The notes under the pieces: generated by a model
The model's database searches: none
Seen by the model: only the letters and a program-made list of their open reading frames with translations
Told to the model about the DNA's origin: nothing
Assembly: GCA_023957215.1 (NCBI GenBank)
Contig: JAMLHH010000031.1
Span: forward strand, 1 to 37,956
DNA length: 37,956 bases
Direction of reading: 5' to 3'
DNA from: Chitinophagales bacterium
GTDB taxonomy: Bacteria; Bacteroidota; Bacteroidia; Chitinophagales; JADIYW01
Translations under genes and position numbers: made by a program
Part shown: positions 9,035-17,562 of the stretch, piece by piece
Layout: each line of letters opens with the position of its first letter
How positions within the stretch are numbered: the stretch's first letter is position 1

Positions 9035-9898
9035 ATGAAGAGAACTTGGATAAGTATTGTTGTTATCATATTGGTGATAAGCCTGATTGCATGCAATAAA
9101 ACTCAAGACGACATCATGCCTGTTCAAGAACAAAACTCTCCCGAGTCTATTCATTCAACACAAATAAACACTAAGATGGTCTATATTCCCGGTGGAGAGT
9201 ATAGACCATTTTATAGTGCTGACTCTAATGATGTATTTGTCGCTCCTTTTTTAATGGATGAAAGACCGGTGACCAATCAAGAGTTTTTAGAGTTTGTAAA
9301 AGCAAACCCTCAATGGCGAAGATCCAATGTCAAACGGATTTATGCTGACAGTTCCTACCTCAAATATTGGCAAGGAGATTTAAAATTACCCCAAGAAGCC
9401 TTACCTGATGCACCGGTCACTTATATCCCGTGGTTTGCCGCTAAAGCTTTTGCTGAAAGTGTAGGAAAAAGATTGCCTACATTGGACGAATGGGAATTTT
9501 TGGCAATGGCAGATCAAGATACCTCAAATGCCAGAACAAAAAAACAATACTCTGATGATATCATTAATTTGTATTTGGAAAAAGACAGACAATACAAAGC
9601 TGTCAAACAAAGTGGCCCTAACTACTGGGGAGTCTATAACATGTTTGATTTGATTTGGGAATGGACTGACGATTTCAACTCTGTATTGATTAAAAGTGAT
9701 TCGCGAGTCGGTGAAGATGACAAAGGATTATTTTGTGCCGCCGGCGGTGCAACCACAGCCGCTGACATTCTCAACTATGCAGCCTATATGAGATTTGCAT
9801 TACGTGCCTCCATCAAAGCAAACTACAATATTGCCAATTTAGGATTCAGATGTGCTAAAGACACTATTATTTCACCATCACAAAATCAAGAATTATGA
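9035..9898 (+). CDS. nirV: NirV-like SUMF1/formylglycine-generating-enzyme-fold lipoprotein
   Basis: A 287-residue lipoprotein (lipobox ending at Cys20) with the SUMF1/FGE fold: MVYIPGGEYRPF near residue 48, ERPVTNQEFLEFV at 76-88, KRLPTLDEWEF at 145-155, IWEWTDDF at 207-214 and the terminal NLGFRCA at 268-274. Proteins of this fold encoded beside nirK are known as NirV, first described in Rhodobacter; their function is unresolved. In true formylglycine-generating enzymes two copper-binding cysteines sit shortly after the GG motif. Here that stretch (GGATTAADILNYAAYMRFAL) has none, although Cys234 and Cys273 flank it. A structural, substrate-binding or maturation role is more likely than sulfatase activation. 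Acidic residues after the lipid cysteine (CNKTQDD) loosely resemble a surface-export signal. Its TGA overlaps the next start codon. Confidence 0.8.
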   Translation: MKRTWISIVVIILVISLIACNKTQDDIMPVQEQNSPESIHSTQINTKMVYIPGGEYRPFYSADSNDVFVAPFLMDERPVTNQEFLEFVKANPQWRRSNVKRIYADSSYLKYWQGDLKLPQEALPDAPVTYIPWFAAKAFAESVGKRLPTLDEWEFLAMADQDTSNARTKKQYSDDIINLYLEKDRQYKAVKQSGPNYWGVYNMFDLIWEWTDDFNSVLIKSDSRVGEDDKGLFCAAGGATTAADILNYAAYMRFALRASIKANYNIANLGFRCAKDTIISPSQNQEL

Positions 9899-10476
9899 AA
9901 ACATTACACTACTTTTTAGCTGTCGCTTTTTTAATGATATCTTGCCAGCAAAATAACAATTCAAAAGTCAAAAAAGATTTACCTTCTAATTCTATCTTTC
10001 AACTGAGTTCCGAATGGCAAAATCAAGACGGTAAAACAGTACACCTGAAAGACCTTCAAGGTAAGACTTTGGTGGTGGTAATGATTTATACCACTTGCAA
10101 AACTGCGTGTCCTGTATTGGTGTCAAAAATGCAATTAATCGAATCAAAAATCAGTCGTCAAGATATCAAAGATGTTTCTATGGTCTTAGTATCTATAGAT
10201 CCGGAAACTGACACGCCGGAATTTTTAAAAGATTTTGCAATTAAAAATAATATGGATGCTCCACAGTGGGTTTTCTTACGCTCTAACGAAGCTGCCACTC
10301 AAGAATTTGCCAATGTCCTTTCAATGAAATATAAAAAGATATCTCCCATGGACTTTTCCCACTCAAACATCATCAGTATTTTCAATCCACAAGGTCAACT
10401 AATCATGCAAGATGAAGGCTTAGAAATTGATGTTGACAAGATAGTCAATACTGTACATGGGGTTTTGAAAGGCTAA
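9895..10476 (+). CDS. SCO-family copper chaperone/thiol protein (lipoprotein)
   Basis: A 193-residue lipoprotein (Cys17) with a thioredoxin-like fold of the SCO1/SenC type. The copper-binding residues are present: Cys68 and Cys72 in TTCKTACPVL (CxxxC) and the distal His156 in MDFSHSNII. SCO proteins deliver copper to, or reduce the thiols of, copper oxidases. In this operon the likely client is NirK, which is inference. The start overlaps the previous stop by 4 bp (ATGA), so the two are translationally coupled. It ends 3 bp before the convergent transporter gene, with no terminator visible between them. Confidence 0.92.
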   Translation: MKTLHYFLAVAFLMISCQQNNNSKVKKDLPSNSIFQLSSEWQNQDGKTVHLKDLQGKTLVVVMIYTTCKTACPVLVSKMQLIESKISRQDIKDVSMVLVSIDPETDTPEFLKDFAIKNNMDAPQWVFLRSNEAATQEFANVLSMKYKKISPMDFSHSNIISIFNPQGQLIMQDEGLEIDVDKIVNTVHGVLKG

Positions 10477-10479
10477 AGT

Positions 10480-11847
10480 CTATTCCTCTATAAGATGTGG
10501 CATATCTACTTTTGTCATTAGGAATAAAGCAATAATAGCACCAACCAAACCGGCAACTGCCGTCAAATCCACTCCTTTAGGATTATCAATACTGTTACCC
10601 AACAATAACAAAGTAGGAAAAACTAAACTTGTAATAGACAACCCTATTTTCATTACAAAAAATTTCACCCCAAAAAATGTTGCCGAGCGCATTTTTCCTG
10701 TATATTGGGCATCTTCGGTAGCCATATCAGAAATCAATGCCATCGGCAAAATTCCAAAAATAGCCATTGGCAATGTATTGAGTAATATCACTGCTACCAA
10801 TATCAGCCACGTAGGAATACTGATATGTCCCATGATCATAATAAACAGAAACAGTAAAGACTGCATCACAAATGCAAAAACCAATAGAAATTTCTTTCCA
10901 AACTTTTTTGTCAAAGGAATTATCAATGGAAAACTCAATCCTGAACAAGCTGCCACTCCTATAATAATGTAAGTAATGTAATGCTCTTCAAGTCCTATCA
11001 AAACAGTGATGTAATAGGCAACACCAAGTTGTACAAATTGTGTAGAAATCCAATAAAACAATTCGCAAATCATATACCTTCTAAACTTCTGTATCTTTAG
11101 GACAGATTTCATTTGTTGAAAAGGGTTGCCTTCTACTGGTTCAGATTGAATACAATACTTATTTTCATTGACAAAAATAATAGGCATCAACATCAAAAGA
11201 CAAGACAAGGATGCAAAAGCTAAAATGAGATACTTGAAAGCCAAAACGCCACTTATATCAAATGTTGAGGATACCCATCCTTTCAAGGCAAAAATGGTAT
11301 TGGCTCCCACAAAGCCGATTCCCCATGTAATAGCCAGCAAAGTACTGATAAAAACCCGATCATCTTCCGTATGACCCAATTCGGCAATTAGACCATTGTA
11401 TGGCGTGACATAGACAGATACAAAAACATTAAATACCAAGACTGCTGTTGCCAACCAAATGACATTCATCACCGATTTATCTTCCACAGGTGGATAAAAT
11501 GCCATAATCATACAAACTGTAAGAGGTATAAAAGCGATGGCCAAAAAGGATCTCCTTCTTCCAAATTTCAATTTTGCCCTATCAGAAAGTGGTCCCATAA
11601 TAATATCCATTACCGCACTTAACAACATTCCCACAAACATCAATATGCCCACTATCGTAAAACTAAAAAATACTGTATTCCGCTCTATGTATTCAGGGAA
11701 AAGATGGACATCATTGCCTCCGGGTGGAATATAAAAGTAAATAAGTAACAACATCAGACAAGCATTTGCCAAATTCCAACCTGCCTGACCGAATGAGTAC
11801 ATCACTTTTATGAAAATAGGAACTTTTGTGACTGAAGAAGTATTCAT
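10480..11847 (-). CDS. MFS transporter of the glycoside-pentoside-hexuronide (GPH) type
   Basis: A 455-residue protein with about twelve transmembrane helices. The loop after helix 2 reads GPLSDRAKLKFGRRRSFLA, typical of GPH-type symporters that take up sugars or glycosides with Na+ or H+. I start at ATG 11847 (MNTSSVTKVP). A longer frame could begin at TTG 11862, but that TTG is part of a perfect TACCTTTG promoter box, so it should not be in the mRNA. Convergent with the nir operon and not obviously linked to it. No sugar hydrolase or regulator lies beside it, so the substrate is open. Confidence 0.85.
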   Translation of the reverse strand: MNTSSVTKVPIFIKVMYSFGQAGWNLANACLMLLLIYFYIPPGGNDVHLFPEYIERNTVFFSFTIVGILMFVGMLLSAVMDIIMGPLSDRAKLKFGRRRSFLAIAFIPLTVCMIMAFYPPVEDKSVMNVIWLATAVLVFNVFVSVYVTPYNGLIAELGHTEDDRVFISTLLAITWGIGFVGANTIFALKGWVSSTFDISGVLAFKYLILAFASLSCLLMLMPIIFVNENKYCIQSEPVEGNPFQQMKSVLKIQKFRRYMICELFYWISTQFVQLGVAYYITVLIGLEEHYITYIIIGVAACSGLSFPLIIPLTKKFGKKFLLVFAFVMQSLLFLFIMIMGHISIPTWLILVAVILLNTLPMAIFGILPMALISDMATEDAQYTGKMRSATFFGVKFFVMKIGLSITSLVFPTLLLLGNSIDNPKGVDLTAVAGLVGAIIALFLMTKVDMPHLIEE

Positions 11848-11859
11848 TGTATATGTCAG

Positions 11860-11867
11860 CAAAGGTA
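11860..11867 (-). promoter_or_regulatory. -7 box of the MFS transporter gene
   Basis: Minus strand TACCTTTG, a perfect TAnnTTTG, 12 nt before the ATG at 11847. It predicts a leader of under about 10 nt and rules against the upstream TTG start at 11862. The -33 region is poor. Confidence 0.55.
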
Positions 11868-12021
11868 GGATTAATTTATGAATGTAACGGTGTATCTCAT
11901 GACGATTAAAAATTTATCCACACGGTCTTTAATTTACTCATTCTCATACCAAACATTGCCGGATTCATTCTATATGCGTACATTTATACGAGTTTAGGAA
12001 AACTAAAATTAAACCTATTAA

Positions 12022-13617
12022 ATGAAAACAAATCAAAAGTTTGCAAATTCGGAAATCCTATTCTTTTGTATCACTTTGTTTTATGGGATTTTAATCTTAA
12101 CCAACACTCAATATTACAGTCCACACGATGATTTTCTCTTTCTCAATGCATTTGATGAGGGCAAATGGCGCGGTATTCAGAGTTCGGAATTTAGCACTGG
12201 TCGGTATAATTTGATGCACGGTTTTGATTTGTTTTTAATGACTTTTTTCAATAAAACAGGTTCATCTACCTATTACTATTTTATCTCCTTTTGCTTATTT
12301 ATTTGCAATAGTTATATCTTTTATTACATAGTAAGACCCTTACTTCACAACTCTCGTTTTCTTTTAACCGGACTATATACCCTATTATTATTTTCAACAA
12401 GTTTTACCAGTATTTATTTTCGCCTCCTGTATCCTGAAAGATATATCATCTTTTTCTTGGGGCTAATTTTTATTTTACATTTAAAACTTCTTCAAGGTAA
12501 AAATCAAAAGCTGTATCTGATTCTAATTTTATTGTGTAGTAATTATATGATGAATCTGAAAGAACCTACTATCCTTTGCGTTATCTTTTTAGGAATCGGC
12601 AACCTATTTATGTATTCATCATCAATAGAAAAGCAATCCGATAAAAAGTTTTTATACAATGGTATCGGTCTGATTTTATCAGGTATTCTTGCCCTGACTA
12701 TCTATTATTTAATTATTTTACCCCAAGCACAAAGCCATTACGGAGCCAATGGGATTCCTTTTTTTATTAATTTTTTGAAGAGTATCGTAGAATGGACTTT
12801 GGCAGACCCGATTATTTTTATCTTATTTCTCCCTTTTTTTACTTATCACTTTATTCAAAGTGCTATCCGAAAGAAAATAGATATTTATGATGTTTTCGGT
12901 TGGAGTGCGGTGGGCTACATATTGACTTTTTTCATAAAAGGAATTGCATATTCATCTCATTACTTGACTCCGGCTTATATCCTCATTATCCCATTTTTAA
13001 TTAAAAATTTCCACTCGAAAAACACTCTTAAATACCTGTTATATTTATCAGTTATCCTACAGATGGGCAATGTCAGTCTTGGTATAAATGATATTTTATT
13101 TCAAAAATATAATAATAAAAACTTCCATCAAATTATCAATACCATGAGTGACATTACTCAACGACATTATAAAAAATATCATACCAAAACCATATTTCAT
13201 GTGCTAGGAGGGAAAGACCAAGGCAATCATTTCAGTTCGGGAGCTCTGTATTTTATGAATAAAAAAGGCAATGACGAAAAGATGTTTGACTTTTCATCTT
13301 TTGAACCCATCTGGGACTCGGCTTATTCAATTATGAACATAAAAAATCCACCTTACACTTTTATGAATTCCAATTTAAGTCTGCCTATTTCTAAAGGTGA
13401 TTATATTCTTTATACACCTTATACCGTTTTAAAACCGGAGGAGGACAAACATCCTAAAACGCTCATTCAGACGTGGCAGGCGCCCTCCTATTTTGGATAC
13501 TTAAATTTTAAGGATGCCCTGAGAACCTGTATTGTGTCTTTGTATAAAAACAAAGCACTTATTAGAGACAATAAGTCCTACAAAATAGCGCAATACAAAC
13601 TTTATAAAGTGTTATAA
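12022..13617 (+). CDS. Multi-pass membrane protein, GT-C glycosyltransferase-like
   Basis: A 531-residue protein with an N-terminal hydrophobic segment (about 13-29), then roughly ten further membrane helices to about residue 350, and a hydrophilic C-terminal domain of about 180 residues. The first extracytoplasmic loop has SPHDDFLFLNAF (Asp36, Asp37), and YPERY occurs after a later helix. An acidic pair in the first loop is typical of GT-C fold glycosyltransferases that use lipid-linked sugars, so a role in transferring sugar to protein or polysaccharide is possible. I do not recognise a specific family. It is monocistronic and very AT-rich, like its flanks. Confidence 0.6.
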   Translation: MKTNQKFANSEILFFCITLFYGILILTNTQYYSPHDDFLFLNAFDEGKWRGIQSSEFSTGRYNLMHGFDLFLMTFFNKTGSSTYYYFISFCLFICNSYIFYYIVRPLLHNSRFLLTGLYTLLLFSTSFTSIYFRLLYPERYIIFFLGLIFILHLKLLQGKNQKLYLILILLCSNYMMNLKEPTILCVIFLGIGNLFMYSSSIEKQSDKKFLYNGIGLILSGILALTIYYLIILPQAQSHYGANGIPFFINFLKSIVEWTLADPIIFILFLPFFTYHFIQSAIRKKIDIYDVFGWSAVGYILTFFIKGIAYSSHYLTPAYILIIPFLIKNFHSKNTLKYLLYLSVILQMGNVSLGINDILFQKYNNKNFHQIINTMSDITQRHYKKYHTKTIFHVLGGKDQGNHFSSGALYFMNKKGNDEKMFDFSSFEPIWDSAYSIMNIKNPPYTFMNSNLSLPISKGDYILYTPYTVLKPEEDKHPKTLIQTWQAPSYFGYLNFKDALRTCIVSLYKNKALIRDNKSYKIAQYKLYKVL

Positions 13618-13714
13618 ACGAGCGATAGGCACTTGCCATGACTTCCACACAGTGATTTTGCCAAAATCGTAAGTGATTGATAATGTTCTTGTTAATATCT
13701 AAATATTTTCGATA

Positions 13715-13743
13715 TTGGGTGTTAATTTTACTTTTTACCTTTG
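13715..13743 (+). promoter_or_regulatory. Promoter of the transposase remnant, near-leaderless geometry
   Basis: TTG (13715-13717), an 18-nt spacer and a perfect TACCTTTG (13736-13743), with the ATG at 13750 only six bases further on. It matches the Bacteroidota promoter consensus well. Confidence 0.6.
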
Positions 13744-13749
13744 CCTTTT

Positions 13750-13920
13750 ATGTTTGTGAGACGGTTTCAACATAAAAATGGCAAAACATATATTCAAGTA
13801 ATTGATAAATCAGCTAGGAACTATCGTGTTATTAAAAGCTTTAGATCTTCAGATAAACGGTCGGCAATGAAAGAATTGGTTGACAAAGCAGGTCGAAGGA
13901 TAAAACGAAATCAGGTTTAA
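13750..13920 (+). mobile_element. Truncated N-terminus of an IS1634-type transposase
   Basis: A 56-codon frame starting MFVRRFQHKNGKTYIQVIDK, which I recognise as the usual beginning of IS1634-family transposases (MFVR...G...VQVVDKS...YRV.K). Full-length members have about 500-600 residues, but this frame ends after RRIKRNQV and nothing transposase-like follows. A 10-bp inverted repeat (ATTTTGCCAA at 13655-13664, its complement at 13956-13965) brackets the fragment and could be a remnant of element ends, but this is weak. The promoter is still intact. It is probably a dead relic between the membrane-protein gene and the YdeI-like gene. The remaining intergenic DNA (13618-13714 and 13921-13974) shows nothing else. 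Confidence 0.5.
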
Positions 13921-13974
13921 TTGACACAATTAATCTGTCTGACACAAAAGACTTGTTGGCAAAATGTTTTTTGT

Positions 13975-14556
13975 TCAATCGTCAATACCTTTTCCATCAA
14001 GTATATGCTGATAATATTTTTCAATTCGGGTTTGTCGTGTTTGGGATTGTTTGGCTTGATTGAAGTAAAACAGATAGCCTTTTTGTCGTCCGGGTGTTAA
14101 AGTATAAAATGCTTTATTGAATGCTGTGTCGTCATTTAAAGCTTGTTGAAGTTCTTGAGGAATGGGATAGTCTGTAACTTTTTTCATTTCAACTTTCTTT
14201 CCCGACTTTTCAATTTCAACTGCTTGTTTGATATAATCTTTAATAACAGATTTTAGATTTACGATTTGTTTTACGTTAGCAAATCGGATTTGTCTTGCCG
14301 ACTGCACATTTTCTGTCTGTTGTATCAAAATGCCTTTCGGGTCTTTTAGCAAAGCTCCTTTGTGAAACAGCAAAGCACAATATTCTTTGAAACCGTGAAT
14401 AAGCACAACATTTTTCCCTTCAAAAGTGTAACATGGGTGCATCCATTTAAAATCTTCTTCAAGCGTTTTGTTTTCAAGGATAATTTCGCGCAACAAATTA
14501 TATTCTTCATTCCATTTTTGGGACTTTTCAAAAAACCGTTCTGACCGTGCGTTCAT
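13975..14556 (-). CDS. YdeI/OmdA-like protein with DUF1801-type domain
   Basis: A 193-residue soluble protein. The N-terminal half (ILENKTLEEDFKWMHPCYTF, then VVLIHGFKEYCALLFHKGAL) matches the DUF1801/YdhG-like fold. The C-terminal half (DYPIPQELQQALNDD, FYTLTPGRQKGYLFYFNQAK) matches the YdeI/OmpD-associated family, whose members are named from links to bacteriocin or peptide resistance; their biochemical role is unknown. It ends in TGA. It lies beside a transposase relic and a tRNA gene, a common place for acquired genes, but its base composition does not stand out. Confidence 0.8.
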   Translation of the reverse strand: MNARSERFFEKSQKWNEEYNLLREIILENKTLEEDFKWMHPCYTFEGKNVVLIHGFKEYCALLFHKGALLKDPKGILIQQTENVQSARQIRFANVKQIVNLKSVIKDYIKQAVEIEKSGKKVEMKKVTDYPIPQELQQALNDDTAFNKAFYTLTPGRQKGYLFYFNQAKQSQTRQTRIEKYYQHILDGKGIDD

Positions 14557-14565
14557 AAGGTTGAT

Positions 14566-14688
14566 TTAATTTTTGCTGAAAATGATTTCTCTGTCGGCAG
14601 GTCTGAAATACCATTCATTCCCTTTCCCAATTTTTCCACCACAATCATATAATTGAGCTTTTTTGTATGGATCACCGGGTAAATTCAT
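14566..14688 (-). CDS. Possible 40-residue small protein or gene fragment
   Basis: An open frame from ATG 14688 (MNLPGDPYKKAQLYDCGGKI) to a stop 9 bp before the YdeI-like start. The residue mix looks protein-like and the spacing would suit a short operon, but I recognise no family, no ribosome-binding site is clear, and the same frame continues upstream into tRNA-Leu without meaning. It may be the tail of a lost gene. Confidence 0.22.
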   Translation of the reverse strand: MNLPGDPYKKAQLYDCGGKIGKGNEWYFRPADREIIFSKN

Positions 14689-14714
14689 TGAGCGACTTGT
14701 GAATGACTTTTTTA

Positions 14715-14746
14715 AAAAATCTAATAAAGAGCTGATTAACAGCTCT
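14715..14746 (-). terminator. Hairpin downstream of tRNA-Leu
   Basis: On the minus strand AGAGCTG, a 5-nt loop and CAGCTCT form a perfect 7-bp stem at 14728-14746, followed by a T-rich tail including six T. It lies just past the 3' end of tRNA-Leu, as expected for its intrinsic terminator. Confidence 0.55.
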
Positions 14747-14757
14747 CTATCAAAGTG

Positions 14758-14840
14758 TGGTGCGGAAGGAGGGAATCGAACCCTCACACCGTAGTACACG
14801 AGTTTGAGTCGTGCGCGTCTACCAATTCCGCCACTTCCGC
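14758..14840 (-). tRNA. tRNA-Leu(CAA)
   Basis: Begins GCGGAAGTGG on the minus strand and ends TTCCGCA plus an encoded CCA (14760-14758). The acceptor stem pairs GCGGAAG with CTTCCGC. The anticodon stem CACGA/TCGTG holds loop CTCAAAC, giving anticodon CAA at 14806-14804, which reads UUG. The T arm contains GGTTCGATTCC. Length 83 nt with CCA and an extended variable arm, as in class II tRNAs. Confidence 0.95.
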
Positions 14841-14861
14841 ATCCTTGGTTAAAAGGTGAGG

Positions 14862-14891
14862 CAAAGATATAAATAAAACTATTTCTTGCAA
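14862..14891 (-). promoter_or_regulatory. Promoter of tRNA-Leu
   Basis: Minus strand TTG (14891-14889), a 19-nt spacer and a perfect TATCTTTG (14869-14862), 21 nt before the mature tRNA 5' end. It lies between the rseP stop and the tRNA, so the tRNA can be transcribed independently. Confidence 0.7.
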
Positions 14892-14905
14892 CAGCTTTTT
14901 ATTTT

Positions 14906-16273
14906 TTATTTGAAAAAATATCTAAAAATATCCAAACCATTGGCATAAAGCATTAAAAATAACAAGATGGCCATACCGACCATTTGAGCATATTCCATGA
15001 GCTTTAAAGGTGGTGCTTTTCTGAATATCATCTCATACAAGAGAAATACCACATGACCTCCATCCAAAGCCGGAATAGGTAAAATATTCATCACCGCTAA
15101 AATAATAGATATCAATGCGGTCATGTTCCAAAAGGACAACCAATTCCAATGACTATCAAAAGCATTGGCAATCGTGCCAAATCCACCGAGAGATTCGCTC
15201 ATTTTTGCCTTTCCGTTGAAAAGGAGTTTCATTTGTTTGATATAGCTGTCCAAAGTGCTGAATGCTAACTTTATCCCCGCAGGAATTGCACTTATGATGC
15301 CATATTTGACTACTGTAATATCGTAATATTTACTTAGATTCATATCAGGTACAAAACCGATTTTACCTTCATCATCTACTAAAACCTTTAAAGTCTTGTT
15401 TTCGCCATTTCTAACAACCTGCAAATTGACTTCCTGCCCTTTGTTTTCTTGTAGATTTGCCGTTAACTCATCGAAGAAGATAGTAGATTGATCATTGATG
15501 CCCACGATACGGTCATTGGCCAAAAGTCCGGCTTTATCAGCATTTGAACCCGGAACCAATTGGGCAACTTCTACCGGGAAGCGCGGTAAAATAAATTGTA
15601 AAGACTTACTGCGTGAACGTTCGGAAATCACTTTGGAAACAAAATCTTCCGGTACATTTAAGACCGTATCGCGGTCATTTCTTTTGACTTCGATAGTTTT
15701 TGCATCTTCAATCAATATCACTTTGGTGAAATCATTGAAATCCTCCACAGGTTTTTCATTGACCGATAAGATAAAATCTCCATTTTGAAGACCTAGTTCG
15801 TTTGCAAGACTGTCTGCCACCATGATCCCGTTGGTCGCATTTTTCATCGGTAGATACTGTTGACCCCAAGCCATTAAGATACCTGAATAGATAGCCATCG
15901 CCAATAAAATATTGACAGTGACCCCACCTATCATGATAATAAGTCGTTGCCATGTCGGTTTGGCTCTAAATTCCCACGGTTGTGGTGGTTCATTGAGTTT
16001 GGCAGTGTCCATACTTTCATCTACCATCCCATCTATCTGTACATATCCACCGAAAGGAAACCAGCCGATTCCATATTCTGTTTCACCTATTTTCTTTTTT
16101 AAAAGTGAAAATTTCAAAATATTCGGTAATGGGAAGAGAAAATCAAAAAATACATAAAATTTTGAAACTCTTACTTTAAATATCTTTGAAGGGATAAAAT
16201 GTCCTAGCTCGTGCAAGAAGACCAAAATGGTCAAACTGAGCATCAGTTGAGCAATCTTTATAAATATATCCAT
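14906..16273 (-). CDS. rseP: RseP-type site-2 zinc metalloprotease
   Basis: A 455-residue intramembrane protease that cleaves membrane-bound regulators such as anti-sigma factors. The zinc motif HELGH (His21, Glu22, His25) lies in the first helix, and the third ligand is in NILPIPALDGGH near residue 400 in a C-terminal helix. Two PDZ-like segments lie between, near 125-215 and 220-310 (for example NGDFILSVNEKPVEDFND and NADKAGLLANDRIVGINDQ). Length and order match the family. A perfect -7 box lies 25 nt upstream. It has no operon partner here; in relatives it often sits near dxr or bam genes. Confidence 0.95.
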   Translation of the reverse strand: MDIFIKIAQLMLSLTILVFLHELGHFIPSKIFKVRVSKFYVFFDFLFPLPNILKFSLLKKKIGETEYGIGWFPFGGYVQIDGMVDESMDTAKLNEPPQPWEFRAKPTWQRLIIMIGGVTVNILLAMAIYSGILMAWGQQYLPMKNATNGIMVADSLANELGLQNGDFILSVNEKPVEDFNDFTKVILIEDAKTIEVKRNDRDTVLNVPEDFVSKVISERSRSKSLQFILPRFPVEVAQLVPGSNADKAGLLANDRIVGINDQSTIFFDELTANLQENKGQEVNLQVVRNGENKTLKVLVDDEGKIGFVPDMNLSKYYDITVVKYGIISAIPAGIKLAFSTLDSYIKQMKLLFNGKAKMSESLGGFGTIANAFDSHWNWLSFWNMTALISIILAVMNILPIPALDGGHVVFLLYEMIFRKAPPLKLMEYAQMVGMAILLFLMLYANGLDIFRYFFK

Positions 16274-16298
16274 GAATCTATTTCCGTTTTAGAAAGCG

Positions 16299-16306
16299 CA
16301 AAAGTA
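16299..16306 (-). promoter_or_regulatory. -7 box of rseP
   Basis: Minus strand TACTTTTG, a perfect TAnnTTTG, 25 nt before the rseP ATG. A short dyad (AGTAC...GTACT) overlaps its upstream side, which could be an operator or chance. Confidence 0.5.
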
Positions 16307-16551
16307 CTGAATTATTTTGTACTAAAATAAATGACTTTCGTTAAGTCTTACAAAGAGTCTTATCATTGTTAGCATAATGTAAGATTTTGTCTTTTGAAGA
16401 AAGTTTGGTCACTTTATTGAAAAAATCAATGTAAAATATTTTAAAATTGCAGAGGAAGTAGCATTTGTCAATAAATTAACTTTATGTTTAAATTCATTTT
16501 GAGTTTTCAAATAATTGATTGGCTATTTTCACAAGAATATAAATATAGACT

Positions 16552-17556
16552 ATGATAGAAACAGATATTTGTATAGTTGGAGCCGGCCCTGTAGGACTTT
16601 TTACCGTGTTTGAGGCCGGATTGTTAAAAATGAGATGTCACCTGATAGATTATCTTCCACAAGTGGGAGGGCAGCTTTCAGAAATATATCCCAAGAAACC
16701 AATCTATGATATTCCGGGTTATCCTACGGTTTTAGCACAAGAGCTGATTGATAACCTCATGGAGCAAATCAGACCTTTTAACCCGACTTTTACTTTGGGT
16801 GAGAGAGCTGAAAGCCTTGTACCTCAAGAGGATGGTAGTTTTATACTCACCGGACATGAAGGAACTGAAATTCATGCTAAAATCATTTGTATAGCAGGAG
16901 GCTTGGGTTGTTTTGAACCAAGAAAACCTAAGATAGACCATCTTGAAAACTTTGAGAAAAATGGTGTGGATTATATTGTAAAGGATCCCGAAAAGTACCG
17001 TGGAAAAAAAGTTGTCATTGCCGGCGGTGGTGACTCCGCTTTGGATTGGGCAAATTATTTGGTGGATGTGTGTGATGAGATTGCTTTGGTACATAGAGGA
17101 GAAACTTTTAGAGGGGCACCTGATTCTGCCGATAAAATTCAAAAATTAGATGCAGAAGGGAGATTGAAACTTCATTTAAAATCAAATGTGACGGCATTAT
17201 CTGGGGACAAAACTTTGAAGTCAGTGACAATTACAAGTTTGGACGGAGAGGAAACTGAAACAGAAGTGGATTATTATTTACCGCTTTTTGGTTTGAGTCC
17301 CAAATTAGGACCTATTGCAGAATGGGGATTAAATATTACCAAAATTGCAATAGATGTTGACACAAAAGATTATTCTACAAATATTCCGGGTATATATGCC
17401 GTCGGTGATATCAATAATTATGAAGGGAAACTCAATCTGATACTTTGTGGTTTTCATGAAGCAGCATTGATGTGTCAAAGCGCATTTAAAATTATCAATC
17501 CTAATCAAAAATACGTCTTGAAATACACGACAGTAAATGGTGTTCATGGTTTTTAA
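16552..17556 (+). CDS. Ferredoxin-NADP+ reductase, thioredoxin-reductase-like type
   Basis: A 334-residue FAD/NAD(P) flavoprotein. The FAD motif GAGPVG is at 10-15, with QVGGQLSEIYPKKPIYDIPG soon after, and the second nucleotide motif (VVIAGGGDSALDW) begins near residue 153. The C-terminal FAD-binding block is YAVGDINNYEGKLNLILCGF. There is no CxxC redox motif, which separates it from thioredoxin reductase and fits the homodimeric ferredoxin-NADP+ reductase type. A 2Fe-2S ferredoxin gene follows 6 bp later and is the likely partner, so the pair would pass electrons between NADPH and a ferredoxin-dependent enzyme not encoded here. Confidence 0.9.
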   Translation: MIETDICIVGAGPVGLFTVFEAGLLKMRCHLIDYLPQVGGQLSEIYPKKPIYDIPGYPTVLAQELIDNLMEQIRPFNPTFTLGERAESLVPQEDGSFILTGHEGTEIHAKIICIAGGLGCFEPRKPKIDHLENFEKNGVDYIVKDPEKYRGKKVVIAGGGDSALDWANYLVDVCDEIALVHRGETFRGAPDSADKIQKLDAEGRLKLHLKSNVTALSGDKTLKSVTITSLDGEETETEVDYYLPLFGLSPKLGPIAEWGLNITKIAIDVDTKDYSTNIPGIYAVGDINNYEGKLNLILCGFHEAALMCQSAFKIINPNQKYVLKYTTVNGVHGF

Positions 17557-17562
17557 TTTGAG

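Noticed and set aside
9035..9898. Sulfatase-activating formylglycine-generating enzyme
   Set aside because: The catalytic cysteine positions are empty and no sulfatase gene is nearby; the nirK context fits NirV.
14566..14799. 77-codon minus-strand frame spanning tRNA-Leu
   Set aside because: Its first part is antisense-free tRNA sequence (MYYGVRVRFPPSAPHF), a common false ORF over tRNA genes. Only the last 40 codons were kept, as a weak candidate.
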